A stretch of 64,000 nt of DNA, from the NCBI RefSeq assembly GCF_014295035.1, contig NZ_CP060404.1, positions 5,182,501 to 5,246,500 of the forward strand. The letters are read 5' to 3'. A model generated the notes under the pieces. The model had not been told where the DNA came from and made no database searches. It saw only the letters and a list, made by a program, of their open reading frames with translations. Source of the DNA: Streptomyces buecherae. Lineage in GTDB: Bacteria; Actinomycetota; Actinomycetes; Streptomycetales; Streptomycetaceae. Below, piece after piece: positions 19,463 through 27,573 of this stretch; within the stretch, counting starts at the first letter, position 1; each line of letters begins with the position of its first letter. Made by a program: the position numbers and the translations under genes.

Positions 19463-19958
19463 GGGCGACGAGTATTCCGGGGACGGTCGCGGACGTCGCC
19501 GGGTTTATCGCGTGCGGTGACGCGGCTGGCCGCCGTCCCGCCACGCGGCGGCCTGGTGCCCGACACCAACCCCCGACCCCCGACCTCCGGCCTCCGACCA
19601 GGTCAGGCCCCCACCTCCCGAGCACCTCGTGGCGACACCCGCCCGAAACCGGGACCTGTCGCCGGCCCCTGGCGGCGCGGCGGACCCGAAAGACACAAGA
19701 CCGCCTCTACGACGTATGCCCCCTTCTACGTCGTATGCCCCATGATTTGGCCTGAGTTCGCCCTAGGCGGCTCCTCCGCGACTCCTTAACATCTCGCACC
19801 ATTGGCATGCGCATGGCTATCCGGCCACTCGCGTACGTGCCGCTCCGCTCCACCGTTCGTTCACGGCCGCCGGCCGGGGCAACCGCTCGCACCACGTACG
19901 TCCCCAGCCCCTCGGCGGTCCCGCACTGCCCGTCCCCAAGGCAAAGGACTGATCTCCC
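19463..19958. other. Intergenic region between divergent genes
   Basis: About 500 bases. It contains the paired TACG sites described separately and the promoter of the DUF4360 gene. No gene seen; open frames lack ribosome sites. Confidence 0.5.
19707..19741. promoter_or_regulatory. Paired operator-like sites
   Basis: CTACGACGTATGCCCC (19707-19722) and CTACGTCGTATGCCCC (19726-19741) are direct repeats whose cores TACGACGTA and TACGTCGTA are exact inverted complements, so the sequence is both a direct and an inverted repeat. It lies about 220 bp upstream of the secreted DUF4360 gene. Confidence 0.4.
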
Positions 19959-20609
19959 ATGCACTCCGGCATACTCGCGACTGGCGCGATGCTTGGCCTG
20001 TTCGGCGCGACGCTCTCGCCCCAGAGCCCGGCCTCCTCAATCCCCAACCCGCCCACCGAGAAGGTCAGGGTCGAGGTCGAGACGGTGAACGGCTCGGGGT
20101 GCCCGAAGGACACCGCGGCGGTGGCCGTCGCCCCGGACAACACCGCCTTCACCGTGACGTACAGCCAGTACCTGGCGAGAGTCGGCGGCTCCTCCGACCC
20201 CACCGACGCCAGAAAGAACTGTCAGCTCAGCCTGCTGGTGCACGTCCCGCACGGCTTCACGTACGCCGTCGCCAGCGCCGACTACCGTGGCTACGCCTCG
20301 CTCCAACCCGGTGCCGTGGGCAGGCAGAAGTCCTCGTTCTACTTCCAGGGCTCGCCGGACACCACGTCCAGCACGCACGCGTTCAAGGGCCCGCGCCACG
20401 ACAACTGGCAGGCCACCGACAGCACCGACTGGGGCGAACTGGTCTGGGCGCCCTGCGGCACGCGGCGGAACTTCAACGTCAACACCGAGCTGCGGGTCGG
20501 CGCGGGCACCTCGGACCCGAAGCAGACCAGCTTCATGACCATGGACTCCACCGACGGCGACGTGAACACCATCTACCGCCTCGCCTGGAAGCAGTGCCCC
20601 AAGCGCTGA
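19959..20609 (+). CDS. Secreted DUF4360 protein
   Basis: 216 residues. A short N-terminal signal region (MHSGILATGAMLGLFGATLS) precedes the DUF4360 pattern: VNGSGCPKDTAAVAVAPDNTAF, FTVTYSQYLA, KNCQLSLLVHVPHGFTYAV, YRGYASL, then a conserved C-terminal cysteine (WKQCPKR). DUF4360 proteins are small exported beta-rich proteins, common in streptomycetes and fungi, of unknown function. Four cysteines could form two disulfides. The gene stands alone. Confidence 0.8.
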   Translation: MHSGILATGAMLGLFGATLSPQSPASSIPNPPTEKVRVEVETVNGSGCPKDTAAVAVAPDNTAFTVTYSQYLARVGGSSDPTDARKNCQLSLLVHVPHGFTYAVASADYRGYASLQPGAVGRQKSSFYFQGSPDTTSSTHAFKGPRHDNWQATDSTDWGELVWAPCGTRRNFNVNTELRVGAGTSDPKQTSFMTMDSTDGDVNTIYRLAWKQCPKR

Positions 20610-20799
20610 CCCGCGCGCTCGGCGGTCGCGCGGCCGGCTGAGCCGGCGGTCCTCGTACGGCCGGAGGGGGCGGGGCCTTCGGTCGTACGGGGTGCGCCGC
20701 CTGGCCCAGGGGCCAGGCGGCTCGGTCGTTACGGGGGACGGGCGACGGGACTCGGGCGGCGGTCCGCCGTCGACCTCGCCGGACGAGGGTCCGGGGCCC

Positions 20800-21591
20800 T
20801 CACGCCGGGTCGCGGTTGAACCGCGCCGTCGCCCAGACGTAGCCGAGCGCGGTCAGTGCGACGCACCAGGCGACGGCGATCCACCCGTCGTTGCCGATCT
20901 CGGAGCCGAGCAGCAGGCCGCGTAGCGTCTCGATGGCCGGGGTGAACGGCTGGTACTCGGCGATCGGCCGGAACCAGCCCGGCATCGTGCTGGCCGGGAT
21001 GAAGGCGCTGGAGATCAGCGGCAGGAGGATCAGCGGCATGGCCGCGTTGCTGGCCGCCTCGGGGTTCGGGCTGGACATGCCCATCCCGACCGCGATCCAG
21101 GTGAGCGCCAGGGCGAACAGCGCGATCAGCCCGAAGGCCGCCAGCCACTCCACCACGGTGGCGTCGGTGGAGCGGAAGCCGATGGCCACGCCGACGGCGC
21201 CGACGAGGACCACGCTCGCCAGGCACTGCAACACGCTGCCGACCACGTGCCCGATGATCACCGAGGTGCGGTGGATCGCCATGGTGCGGAAGCGGGCGAC
21301 GAGGCCCTCGTTCATGTCCATGGAGACGTGCACCGCGGCCCCGATCACGGTGCTGCCGATGGTCATCAGCAGGATGCCGGGGACGAGGTAGGCGACGTAC
21401 TCGGAGCGGTCGGCGCCGCCGCCCCCGATGCCCGCGCTCATCACGTCGCCGAAGATGTAGACGAAGAGCAGCAGCATCATGATCGGGGTGAGCAGCAGGT
21501 TCAGCGTCGCGGACGGGTAGCGCCGGGCGTGCAGCAGGTTGCGGCGCAGCATCGTGGTCGAGTCGCGGACGGCGAGGGCGAGGGCGCTCAT
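20800..21591 (-). CDS. ABC transporter permease, DrrB/ABC-2 type
   Basis: 263 residues with about six hydrophobic helices typical of ABC-2 permeases (NLLLTPIMMLLLFVYIFGDV first, PLILLPLISSAFIP late). It is the membrane part of an exporter with the ATPase encoded just upstream; the two genes overlap by four bases (ATGA), so they are translated together. DrrAB-type systems export drugs or lipids; the substrate here is unknown. Confidence 0.88.
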   Translation of the reverse strand: MSALALAVRDSTTMLRRNLLHARRYPSATLNLLLTPIMMLLLFVYIFGDVMSAGIGGGGADRSEYVAYLVPGILLMTIGSTVIGAAVHVSMDMNEGLVARFRTMAIHRTSVIIGHVVGSVLQCLASVVLVGAVGVAIGFRSTDATVVEWLAAFGLIALFALALTWIAVGMGMSSPNPEAASNAAMPLILLPLISSAFIPASTMPGWFRPIAEYQPFTPAIETLRGLLLGSEIGNDGWIAVAWCVALTALGYVWATARFNRDPA

Positions 21592-22640
21592 CGGTCGTTC
21601 TCCTTGCGCTGGTGGGGGACGGTGGCGGGGCGGGTGATGGGGCTGGCGGCGGAGCCGGCGGCGGCGGAGTCGGCGCTCGGGCCCGTCAGGGCGAAGAACA
21701 CGTCGTCCAGGTCGGGGGTGTGCACGGTCAGTTCGTCCGCCTCGATACCGACCGAGTCGAGCCAGTCGAGGATCGAGCGCAGCTCGCGCTGACTGCCGTC
21801 GCTGGGGACCCGCAGGGCCAGCGCCGCGTCGTCCCGGTTGGCCTCGCGCAGCACGGCGGCGGCCGACTGGTACCGGGCCGGGTCGGAGAAACCCAGCCGG
21901 ACGTAGCCACCCGGCACGAGCCGCTTGAGCTGGTCGGCGGTGCCCTCGGCCGCGATCCTCCCGTCGTTCAACACGGCGATGCGGTCGGCGAGTTGGTCGG
22001 CCTCCTCCAGGTACTGGGTGGTGAGGAAGACGGTCACCCCGGTGGAGACGAGCCCGCGGATGATGCCCCACATGTTGTGGCGGCTGCGCGGGTCGAGGCC
22101 GGTGGTCGGCTCGTCGAGGAAGATGATCCGCGGGCCGCCGACCAGGGTCATCGCGATGTCCAGCCGACGCTTCATGCCGCCGGAGTAGGTGGCGGCGGGC
22201 TTCTTCGCGGCCTCCACCAGGTCGAACCGCTCCAGCAGTTCGGCGGCGACGCGCCGCCCCTCGCGGCGGGAGAGGTGGTGCAGGTCGGCCATGAGGAGCA
22301 TGTTCTCCTCGCCGGTGATCAGCCCGTCCACGGCGGAGAACTGCCCGGTGACACCGATCGCGGCCCGCACGGCCTGCGGGTCGGTGGCCAGGTCGTACCC
22401 GCCGACGCGCAACTCGCCGGCGTCGGCGGTGATGAGGGTGGAGAGGATCTTCACGGCGGTGGTCTTGCCGGCGCCGTTCGGGCCGAGCAGGGCGAAGACC
22501 GTTCCGGCCGGGATGTGCAGGTCGATGCCGTCGAGGACGGTCTTGTCACCGTACGACTTGCGCAGCCCGACGGCGGAGACGGCGGTCGACGGAGCGAGAC
22601 CGGTCCCGGTTTTGGATGTGGGCATGACAGAGGAAGGCAT
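21588..22640 (-). CDS. ABC transporter ATP-binding protein, DrrA type
   Basis: 350 residues. Walker A GPNGAGKTT near 55, Q-loop region, signature YSGGMKRRLDIA near 155, Walker B IIFLDEPTTGLD near 177, then a DrrA-type C-terminal extension of about 100 residues. It powers export together with the downstream permease. ATG at 22640 is used; an internal ATG at 22625 is possible. It lies downstream of PadR and DUF1048 genes on the same strand, the usual arrangement for PadR-controlled exporters. Confidence 0.9.
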   Translation of the reverse strand: MPSSVMPTSKTGTGLAPSTAVSAVGLRKSYGDKTVLDGIDLHIPAGTVFALLGPNGAGKTTAVKILSTLITADAGELRVGGYDLATDPQAVRAAIGVTGQFSAVDGLITGEENMLLMADLHHLSRREGRRVAAELLERFDLVEAAKKPAATYSGGMKRRLDIAMTLVGGPRIIFLDEPTTGLDPRSRHNMWGIIRGLVSTGVTVFLTTQYLEEADQLADRIAVLNDGRIAAEGTADQLKRLVPGGYVRLGFSDPARYQSAAAVLREANRDDAALALRVPSDGSQRELRSILDWLDSVGIEADELTVHTPDLDDVFFALTGPSADSAAAGSAASPITRPATVPHQRKENDR

Positions 22641-22862
22641 GGAGTTCTCCCGTGCGATGACGTGAGCGGCTGGGGTGCGGCGTTGCGGGGCGCATGTGGC
22701 GCGGGGCGCGTGACGCGAGGTGACGGCCCGGTCGTGGCCGGGGCCGGCCGCCGGGCCCGGCGCGGCGGCGGAACGATGACGCGGGGGCCCGGCGCGACGA
22801 CGATGCGGCTCGGATGGCGCGGCGGCTGATGCGCCGGCTTGCGGCAGGTGGTGCGTACGCGG

Positions 22863-22904
22863 CGTGCGGTACGGAACGTGTGGTACGGGACGTGCGGTAC
22901 GGGG
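22863..22904. repeat. 14-bp tandem repeat x3 of the CGTACGG family
   Basis: Three consecutive 14-mers, CGTGCGGTACGGAA, CGTGTGGTACGGGA and CGTGCGGTACGGGG, end exactly at the stop codon of the DUF1048 gene. The unit shares GTACGGAAC with the arrays at 15.6 and 46.4 kb. Confidence 0.85.
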
Positions 22905-23294
22905 CTACGCGGTGCCCTCGGAACCCTCCGAGGGCTCGGCCTCGGCGCGCGCGATGTCGTCGGCCAGCCGTTCGCGCAGGCGGGCGGGGATGTAGGCGCC
23001 GTCCGTGTAGTTCTGGGCGAACTCGGCGACGAACTCCGCCGGGTCCTCGCCGACGATCTCGCGGATCGGCGTTCCGTTCGCCGCGGCCTCCTCGATCAGG
23101 TCGGCGAGGTCCTCGAACATCGTCGCGGCGTTGTCGTGGTCGGTCGGTACGAAGTGCATCAGGTGTCGCTCGATGGCCTCGGCCGCCAGCCGGTAGTTCG
23201 CCGGCAGCTCCTTGACGCGCGCCTTGTACGCCCGCCAGCGCTTCTTGGGCCCGATCACCCTGGAGAGGAAGCCGCTCTTCTCGCCCTCGGACAT
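22905..23294 (-). CDS. DUF1048 protein (PadR partner)
   Basis: 129 residues, all helical and cytoplasmic, starting MSEGEKSGFLSRVIGPKKRW with the conserved YKARVKELP and GTPIREIVGEDP motifs of DUF1048. Such proteins are encoded beside PadR regulators; their role is unknown. Its ATG follows the PadR stop by two bases (TGAACATG), so it is translationally coupled. Confidence 0.85.
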   Translation of the reverse strand: MSEGEKSGFLSRVIGPKKRWRAYKARVKELPANYRLAAEAIERHLMHFVPTDHDNAATMFEDLADLIEEAAANGTPIREIVGEDPAEFVAEFAQNYTDGAYIPARLRERLADDIARAEAEPSEGSEGTA

Positions 23295-23296
23295 GT

Positions 23297-23626
23297 TCAC
23301 TTTCCCCCTTCGCGGAGCTGTTCCAGTCGTTCCGTGAGGAAGCTCCACGTCCTCCAGAACTCTTCGAGGTACTCCACTCCCTCGGCGTTGAGGGAGTGCA
23401 CCTTGCGTGGCGGCCCCTTCTCGGACGGCACCTTCTTCACGTCGACGAGCCCGCGCTTCTCCATCCGGACGAGCAGCGCGTAGATGGTCCCCTCGGCGAT
23501 GTCGGAGAACCCCTGCTCACGCAGCCGCGCCGTGATCTCGTAGCCGTACGCGGGCCGGCCGGACAGAGAGGCCAGGATGATGCCCTCCAACGTGCCCTTG
23601 AGCATCTCGGTCAGCAGCTTGGCCAT
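23297..23626 (-). CDS. PadR-family transcriptional regulator
   Basis: 109 residues. The winged helix-turn-helix is clear: LLTEMLKGTLEGIILASLSG, AYGYEITARLREQGF, EGTIYALLVRMEKRGLV and a final helical dimerisation segment. ATG at 23626 has AGGGGAGG upstream. It heads the unit PadR-DUF1048-(264 bp)-ABC exporter and probably represses it through the TACTGGTAC sites upstream of its own start. The inducer is unknown. Confidence 0.9.
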   Translation of the reverse strand: MAKLLTEMLKGTLEGIILASLSGRPAYGYEITARLREQGFSDIAEGTIYALLVRMEKRGLVDVKKVPSEKGPPRKVHSLNAEGVEYLEEFWRTWSFLTERLEQLREGGK

Positions 23627-23663
23627 GAAGCACCTCCCCTCTGCGCTAGTCAGCGCTGTTGAG

Positions 23664-23695
23664 TACTGGTACACCGTAACGCTGACTACTGGTAC
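23664..23695 (-). promoter_or_regulatory. PadR operator and promoter
   Basis: TACTGGTAC occurs at 23664-23672 and 23687-23695, 23 bp apart, each inside a short palindrome (GTACTGGTAC at the first). On the minus strand TTGCTA (just upstream) and TACGGT at 18-bp spacing form a promoter whose elements lie between and next to the repeats, as expected for autorepression. Confidence 0.55.
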
Positions 23696-23759
23696 TTAGC
23701 AAGACGGAATAGTGGGCGAGGTGGGCCGCGTCGTGGCACGCGAGGGCGAGGGCATGCGA

Positions 23760-23798
23760 AGACCCCCGCTGCTCTCGGTCGGAGAGTCGCGGGGGCCT
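23760..23798 (-). terminator. Terminator of the DUF397 gene (first copy)
   Basis: CCCCCGC...CTCTC-GGTC-GGAGAG..GCGGGGG hairpin downstream of the DUF397 gene. It is the most diverged member of three related terminators (see 29198 and 29854). Confidence 0.6.
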
Positions 23799-23814
23799 GT
23801 CGCGTCGTACGCGC

Positions 23815-24015
23815 TTACGCGGTGAAGCCGCCGGCCTTGAGGCTTGCCACGAAGGCCGACCAGGCCGACGTGTCGAAGGTGAGGGCCGGGCCGTGTGGGT
23901 CCTTGCTGTCACGGACGGGGATGGTGCCGTAGGTAGCGAGGTTGGTGGCGATCTCGACGCAGTTGCCGCCGTTGGAGCTGTAGGAGGACTTGGTCCAGTG
24001 CGGTTCGGGGGTCAT
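23815..24015 (-). CDS. DUF397 protein
   Basis: 66 residues with the DUF397 signature W-x-KSSYSSNGGNCVEIA, VRDSKDPHGPALTFD and WSAFVASLKAG. DUF397 proteins are small streptomycete proteins usually encoded next to XRE regulators (BldB/AbaA-like pairs); they are thought to act in developmental or antibiotic control. Here no XRE gene is adjacent: a relaxase relic lies upstream instead. AGGGG lies about nine bases before the ATG. The gene, its leader and terminator closely resemble the modules at 29.2-30.1 kb. Confidence 0.9.
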   Translation of the reverse strand: MTPEPHWTKSSYSSNGGNCVEIATNLATYGTIPVRDSKDPHGPALTFDTSAWSAFVASLKAGGFTA

Positions 24016-24132
24016 GTGGTGCCCCTTCGTGGGTGACGGGTCAGAGGCGAGGGCTGGGTGTGCGCCCCTCGGCCTGCGAGGGAGGGTAGGGCGCCGGCAG
24101 GGGGAGCGCGGTAGGGCGCGTCCGGCACAACT

Positions 24133-24309
24133 AGGCGGGCGGGTCTGGTCGGCGGCCTGGCAGGCCAGCGCGTAGCCGGCCCGCTCCCCTGGCGCGTGGC
24201 CCTGCCGTTCCTCGTACTTGTCGGTGAGGACGGACAGTGCGTCCTCGATCTGCTGACGGCGGGTCGACTGCCAGCCGATGAGCCGCTGGTCGATTCCCTC
24301 AATCTCCAT
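24133..24309 (-). pseudogene. Conjugative relaxase fragment (MobF/TraA-TrwC type)
   Basis: 59 codons read LIGWQSTRRQQIEDAL and GERAGYALACQAAD followed by TRPP. I recall this as a characteristic segment of actinobacterial MobF relaxases (TraA/TrwC-like, from integrative elements and plasmids). Both ends are lost: homology stops at ~24133, where the leader of the duplicated DUF397 module begins, and nothing relaxase-like precedes 24309. It is therefore a remnant. The family call is from memory. Confidence 0.6.
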
Positions 24310-24480
24310 CACGGGCCGGCGGCCCGGGGTCACCTCGCGCGGCTCCTGCGAAAAAGCGCGATCCGAGGTGCTTCCCGCCGGGCGGGAAGCCACCGCTAGA
24401 TTTTTTACCAGAGCGCCCGCCAGGCGGGCCGTCGGGCCAGTCCGAGACGGTAAGCCGCCGGTGTGTGCACTCTCACGCCC

Positions 24481-24675
24481 ATGAAGATCACCAGATACGG
24501 AGAGCCCTGTTCCCTCTGCTGCACGCCGCTGCTCCTGGACGTCTTCCAGGTGCGCTCTGCGCAATCCGACTTCCCCACCGCCGAGCGTGTCATCGGGCGC
24601 CGATGCCCCGACTGCCAAGCGTCCCGGCCCGAGCAGTGGACGGAGGCGATGGAGAACCGCTACGACGACGCATGA
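24481..24675 (+). CDS. Small Cys-rich protein, possible zinc ribbon
   Basis: 64 residues with CSLCCTPLL and RRCPDCQAS, two CxxC-type pairs about 38 residues apart that could bind zinc. No known family is recognised. The start ATG lies after TCTCACGCCC with no ribosome site; a GTG at 24463 is an alternative. It converges on the gene at 24773 with a strong terminator between. Similar small zinc-ribbon genes are common on actinobacterial mobile elements (inference). Confidence 0.55.
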   Translation: MKITRYGEPCSLCCTPLLLDVFQVRSAQSDFPTAERVIGRRCPDCQASRPEQWTEAMENRYDDA

Positions 24676-24705
24676 CGGTGCCGTGCGAATACTGCGCCTC
24701 GACAC

Positions 24706-24749
24706 ACGAAGGGGCCGGTCTCCCACATTCGGGAAACCGGCCCCTTCGT
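24706..24749. terminator. Bidirectional terminator
   Basis: A perfect 14-bp stem (ACGAAGGGGCCGGT 24706-24719 with 24736-24749) whose loop itself pairs TCCC with GGGA. It sits between two convergent genes. Confidence 0.8.
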
Positions 24750-24772
24750 CCACCCCCGAGACGCCGAGTGGC

Positions 24773-25471
24773 TTACTCCGCCTTGGGGAGCCGGATCGCC
24801 ACTGCCCTGTCGATCTGCTGGAGCAGTGACCCGATCTCCTGGATGAGCGGGACAGCGACGTCCGGCTGTGCTTCGACAGCCCGCCGCGCTACCGACTTGT
24901 TCACCTTCTTCGCCGCCTCTTGGAGGGACGCGAGGGTGTTCCGCAGGCGCTCGAAGTCCTTCTCCGCGAGGGAGTCGCCCTTGCTGTTACTGGGCTTCTG
25001 GCTCGACTCCCCACTTGGGGAGTCCTTGCCCAGCGAGCTGATGTTGGGGATGTCGTGGCCCTTGGCCCCGGTGGTTCCGGCTCCCCCGGAAGCACCGGGG
25101 CGCCCAGCACACTGTGGGCGTCCAGAGGCGCGGGAAGCCCCTGTTTCGGACGACTCCCGCACGTCCGGCCATCGCCGGGTTCCCTGCAGACCGCCCCAGA
25201 AACTCCAAACGGCCTGCCGGTTGACGTCTGTTGTGCGGCGGGCTGTGCGCCGGACGCCCCGGGCGCCACCATAGGACCGTACGGAAGCAGGACCGCCGCG
25301 GTGGGCCGCCCGGTCTCCCGGACCCCGAGGACGGGCGGCCCACCGCGCACCGCCGGACGCCGACGCGTCGGCGCATGCCCTGAGAGCAGCAGGAGGAAGA
25401 GGGCGGGCTACTGAGCCCGCCCCGAGAGGGGTACGGCCGGACGGGGGGACCGGCCTCACCCCGAGCCCCAA
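24773..25471 (-). CDS. Hypothetical protein, helical C-terminus; start uncertain
   Basis: The last ~95 codons look truly coding: Ser/Lys-rich NISSLGKDSPSGESSQ then an amphipathic helix region LAEKDFERLRNTLASLQEAAKK and PLIQEIGSLLQQIDRAVAIRL. The upstream part is Gly/Ala/Arg-rich and without clear ribosome sites, so the true start may lie near 25070-25200, or the 5' part may be a decayed gene. No family recognised. It ends at a strong bidirectional terminator and follows the ISL3 relic. Confidence 0.4.
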   Translation of the reverse strand: MGLGVRPVPPSGRTPLGAGSVARPLPPAALRACADASASGGARWAARPRGPGDRAAHRGGPASVRSYGGARGVRRTARRTTDVNRQAVWSFWGGLQGTRRWPDVRESSETGASRASGRPQCAGRPGASGGAGTTGAKGHDIPNISSLGKDSPSGESSQKPSNSKGDSLAEKDFERLRNTLASLQEAAKKVNKSVARRAVEAQPDVAVPLIQEIGSLLQQIDRAVAIRLPKAE

Positions 25472-25479
25472 CCCACGAG

Positions 25480-25915
25480 CTCCTCCCCCGCCGCATACAC
25501 ATCAGCGCGGTACTGCGGGAGACCGGCAGGGCCAGCAGGCCAGCCAGCCGCCCGGCCGCATGACTCCCGCGCCACCTCGGCTATCTGCCCGGCCGGCCGC
25601 ACCCTCCGGCGTTGATGACGCTCCACCAATCCGGGAACATCCTCGCGGAAGGTCTGCCGTCGGCAGCCTAGAGCCGGGCAGACCAGCCGCCGTACGCGCA
25701 GACGGACCACGACACGGCGACCGTCGACCGGCACATCCGCCGTCGTCCGGCGGTGAGAGCCGTGCACCTTCGCCTCCGGCGTCCCGCGCACCGGACACGG
25801 CACCGCCTCGTCCCGGGTGCGGGTGTGACCACCACCGCGTCACCGTCATCGGCCACACCCTCGAAAAATCAGCGCCGAAAACCCGGAAAACACTTCCTCC
25901 ACAAGGGAGTTGACA
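25480..25915 (-). pseudogene. ISL3-family transposase N-terminal relic
   Basis: Pieces in three frames rebuild the ISL3 N-terminus: DVNSLVEEVFSGFSALIF (~25915-25860), then VADDGDAVVVTPAPGTRRC (shifted by one base at a T run), then CPVRGTPEAKVHGSHRR and RRLVCPALGCRRQTFRE, then LAGLLALPVSRSTAL in a further frame. The zinc-binding Cys region and HTH are present; the DDE domain is absent. At least three frameshifts plus truncation make it inactive. Confidence 0.8.
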
Positions 25916-26066
25916 TCTAGCACAAAATCATGATCACAGACGGCTACCCAGGGTCACCACCGACTACGGACCAGACCCGTTTACTGGACAGGACCGAAGT
26001 CCTCTGGGCCCTGGCCGACGGCTGCTGCGCGGTGACCGAGCCCGCGATTGACCTATTCGCCGAGAA

Positions 26067-26838
26067 TCAGGCGAAGTGGATGTTGTCCTTGGTGAAGCCG
26101 CGGCCGATTACCACGTCGCCGTCCCACGGCATCTCCGCAAACCCACGACCGTTGTGCCACGCCTTCACGTCACCGTTGTCCTGCACACTGGCCAGCTCAG
26201 ACCGGCCGTCACCGTCGAGGTCAGCAAAGTGCACATTGCCCCTGGTGAACCCCCGGCCGATGACCACGTCGCCGTCCCACGGCATCTCCGCAAACCCGCC
26301 ACCGTTGTGCCACGCCTTCACGTCACCGTTGTCCTGCACGCTGGCCAGCTCAGACCGGCCGTCACCGTCGAGGTCAGCGAAGTGGATGTTGTCCTTGGTG
26401 AAGCCCCGGCCGATTACCACGTCGCCGTCCCACGGCATCTCCGTAAACCCGCCACCGTTGTGCCACGCCTTCACATCACCGTTGTCCAGTACAGAAACCA
26501 GCTCAGAACGGCCGTCACCGTCGAGGTCAGCGAAGTGGATGTTGTCCTTGGTGAAGCCCCGGCCGATTACCACGTCGCCGTCCCACGGCATCTCCGCAAA
26601 CCCACCACCGTTGTGCCACGCCTTCACATCACCGTTGTCCAGTACAGAAACCAGCTCAGAACGGCCGTCACCGTCGAGATCGGCAAAGTGCACATTGCCC
26701 TTGGTGAAGCCCCGACCGATTACCACGTCGCCGTCCCACGGCATCTCCGCAAACCCACCACCGTTGTGCCACGCCTTCACATCACCGTTGTCCAGCACAG
26801 AAACCAACTCAGAACGACCATCACCCGACAGCGAGGCG
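26067..26838 (-). repeat. 153-bp coding repeat array, five units (gene 1)
   Basis: Five 153-bp direct repeats encode the C-terminal units of the transglycosylase-like gene. Units differ mainly at a few positions (L/Q, A/V, G/R, T/A), nearly all shared with units of the neighbouring gene, which suggests gene conversion. Confidence 0.9.
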
Positions 26839-27491
26839 CTCTGTGAGGATCCCGCCCACAGGTGGTTCGCTATGACGACCGCGTCGGCGGCCTGGACGCC
26901 GTACCGGTAGCGGTACTGGGCGGCGGGGCGCTGAACGTCGGCGGCGACGTCGCCAATGGGGGCGGTGTTCCAGGAGCCGCCCGGATAGAACCTGTCCATG
27001 GTGTCGAGGAACTTGTGGGTTGCCGTCACGGGGTTGGTGCGCTCGTCGAAGCTGCCCCAGCTGGCTCGTTGCTGATAGAGGCCGACGGAGTCGAGGTCGC
27101 CGTTGTCCAGGTTGCGGATATTGGTCTCCACAATGACGGTCGCGATGGCGATGGCCCCGGCCCGCTGGTTCAGGCCGCGCCCCTTGACGGTCTCGATGAT
27201 CGCTCTGGCGCACGAGGCTGTATAGGCGTTCATGTTGTCGCGCATGGCGTTGTGGAGAAGTGGGTTCAGGGCTGCGGCGTTCGCAGCGTCCTCGGCTTTC
27301 GGACCGCCCGACACACAGGGCAGGGAGTTCCAGGCCACGGCGGCGGCTCCCAGCGGACGCCTTGTCGCGATGCCATGGGGGTCGTCGGCCGCTGCGGCGG
27401 GGAGAGCGGCGACGGACAGCAGCAGGATAGTGATCGCGGTCGTGAGAGTACGTCTGGTCTTCTTACTGGTCTTCTTCTTGACGGAAGGCAT
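26067..27491 (-). CDS. Secreted lysozyme/transglycosylase-like protein with five 51-residue FG-GAP-type repeats
   Basis: 474 residues. Signal peptide (KKKTSKKTRRTLTT, hydrophobic stretch, LPAAAA|DD). The N-terminal domain (~45-215) has helices with RAGAIAIATVIVETNIRNL, DSVGLYQQRASWGS and RFYPGGSW, matching actinobacterial exported lytic-transglycosylase-like domains; the Glu in VIVETN is the likely acid. Then five nearly identical 51-residue units (DLDGDGRSEL, NGDVKAWHNGGGF, MPWDGDVVIGRGF) carry the Ca-binding DxDGDG motif of FG-GAP/VCBS repeats. GGAG lies seven bases before ATG 27491. It follows the NlpC/P60 paralogue on the same strand after 82 bp and ends with the same final residues. Role: cell-wall remodelling or attack (inference). 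Confidence 0.8.
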   Translation of the reverse strand: MPSVKKKTSKKTRRTLTTAITILLLSVAALPAAAADDPHGIATRRPLGAAAVAWNSLPCVSGGPKAEDAANAAALNPLLHNAMRDNMNAYTASCARAIIETVKGRGLNQRAGAIAIATVIVETNIRNLDNGDLDSVGLYQQRASWGSFDERTNPVTATHKFLDTMDRFYPGGSWNTAPIGDVAADVQRPAAQYRYRYGVQAADAVVIANHLWAGSSQSASLSGDGRSELVSVLDNGDVKAWHNGGGFAEMPWDGDVVIGRGFTKGNVHFADLDGDGRSELVSVLDNGDVKAWHNGGGFAEMPWDGDVVIGRGFTKDNIHFADLDGDGRSELVSVLDNGDVKAWHNGGGFTEMPWDGDVVIGRGFTKDNIHFADLDGDGRSELASVQDNGDVKAWHNGGGFAEMPWDGDVVIGRGFTRGNVHFADLDGDGRSELASVQDNGDVKAWHNGRGFAEMPWDGDVVIGRGFTKDNIHFA

Positions 27492-27573
27492 GGGTCGGCT
27501 CCGGTCTCGGATAGTGGGTGGGAGGCTGGCGTCGGCCCACGCCGCCGTAGCGGCGCGGGCCCGGTGGACCGCG

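Noticed and set aside
26076..26910. Long plus-strand frames across the 153-bp repeats (also 27232-28956)
   Set aside because: They are the antisense of a 51-codon repeat and stay open because the unit length is a multiple of three; signal peptides and catalytic motifs are only on the minus strand.
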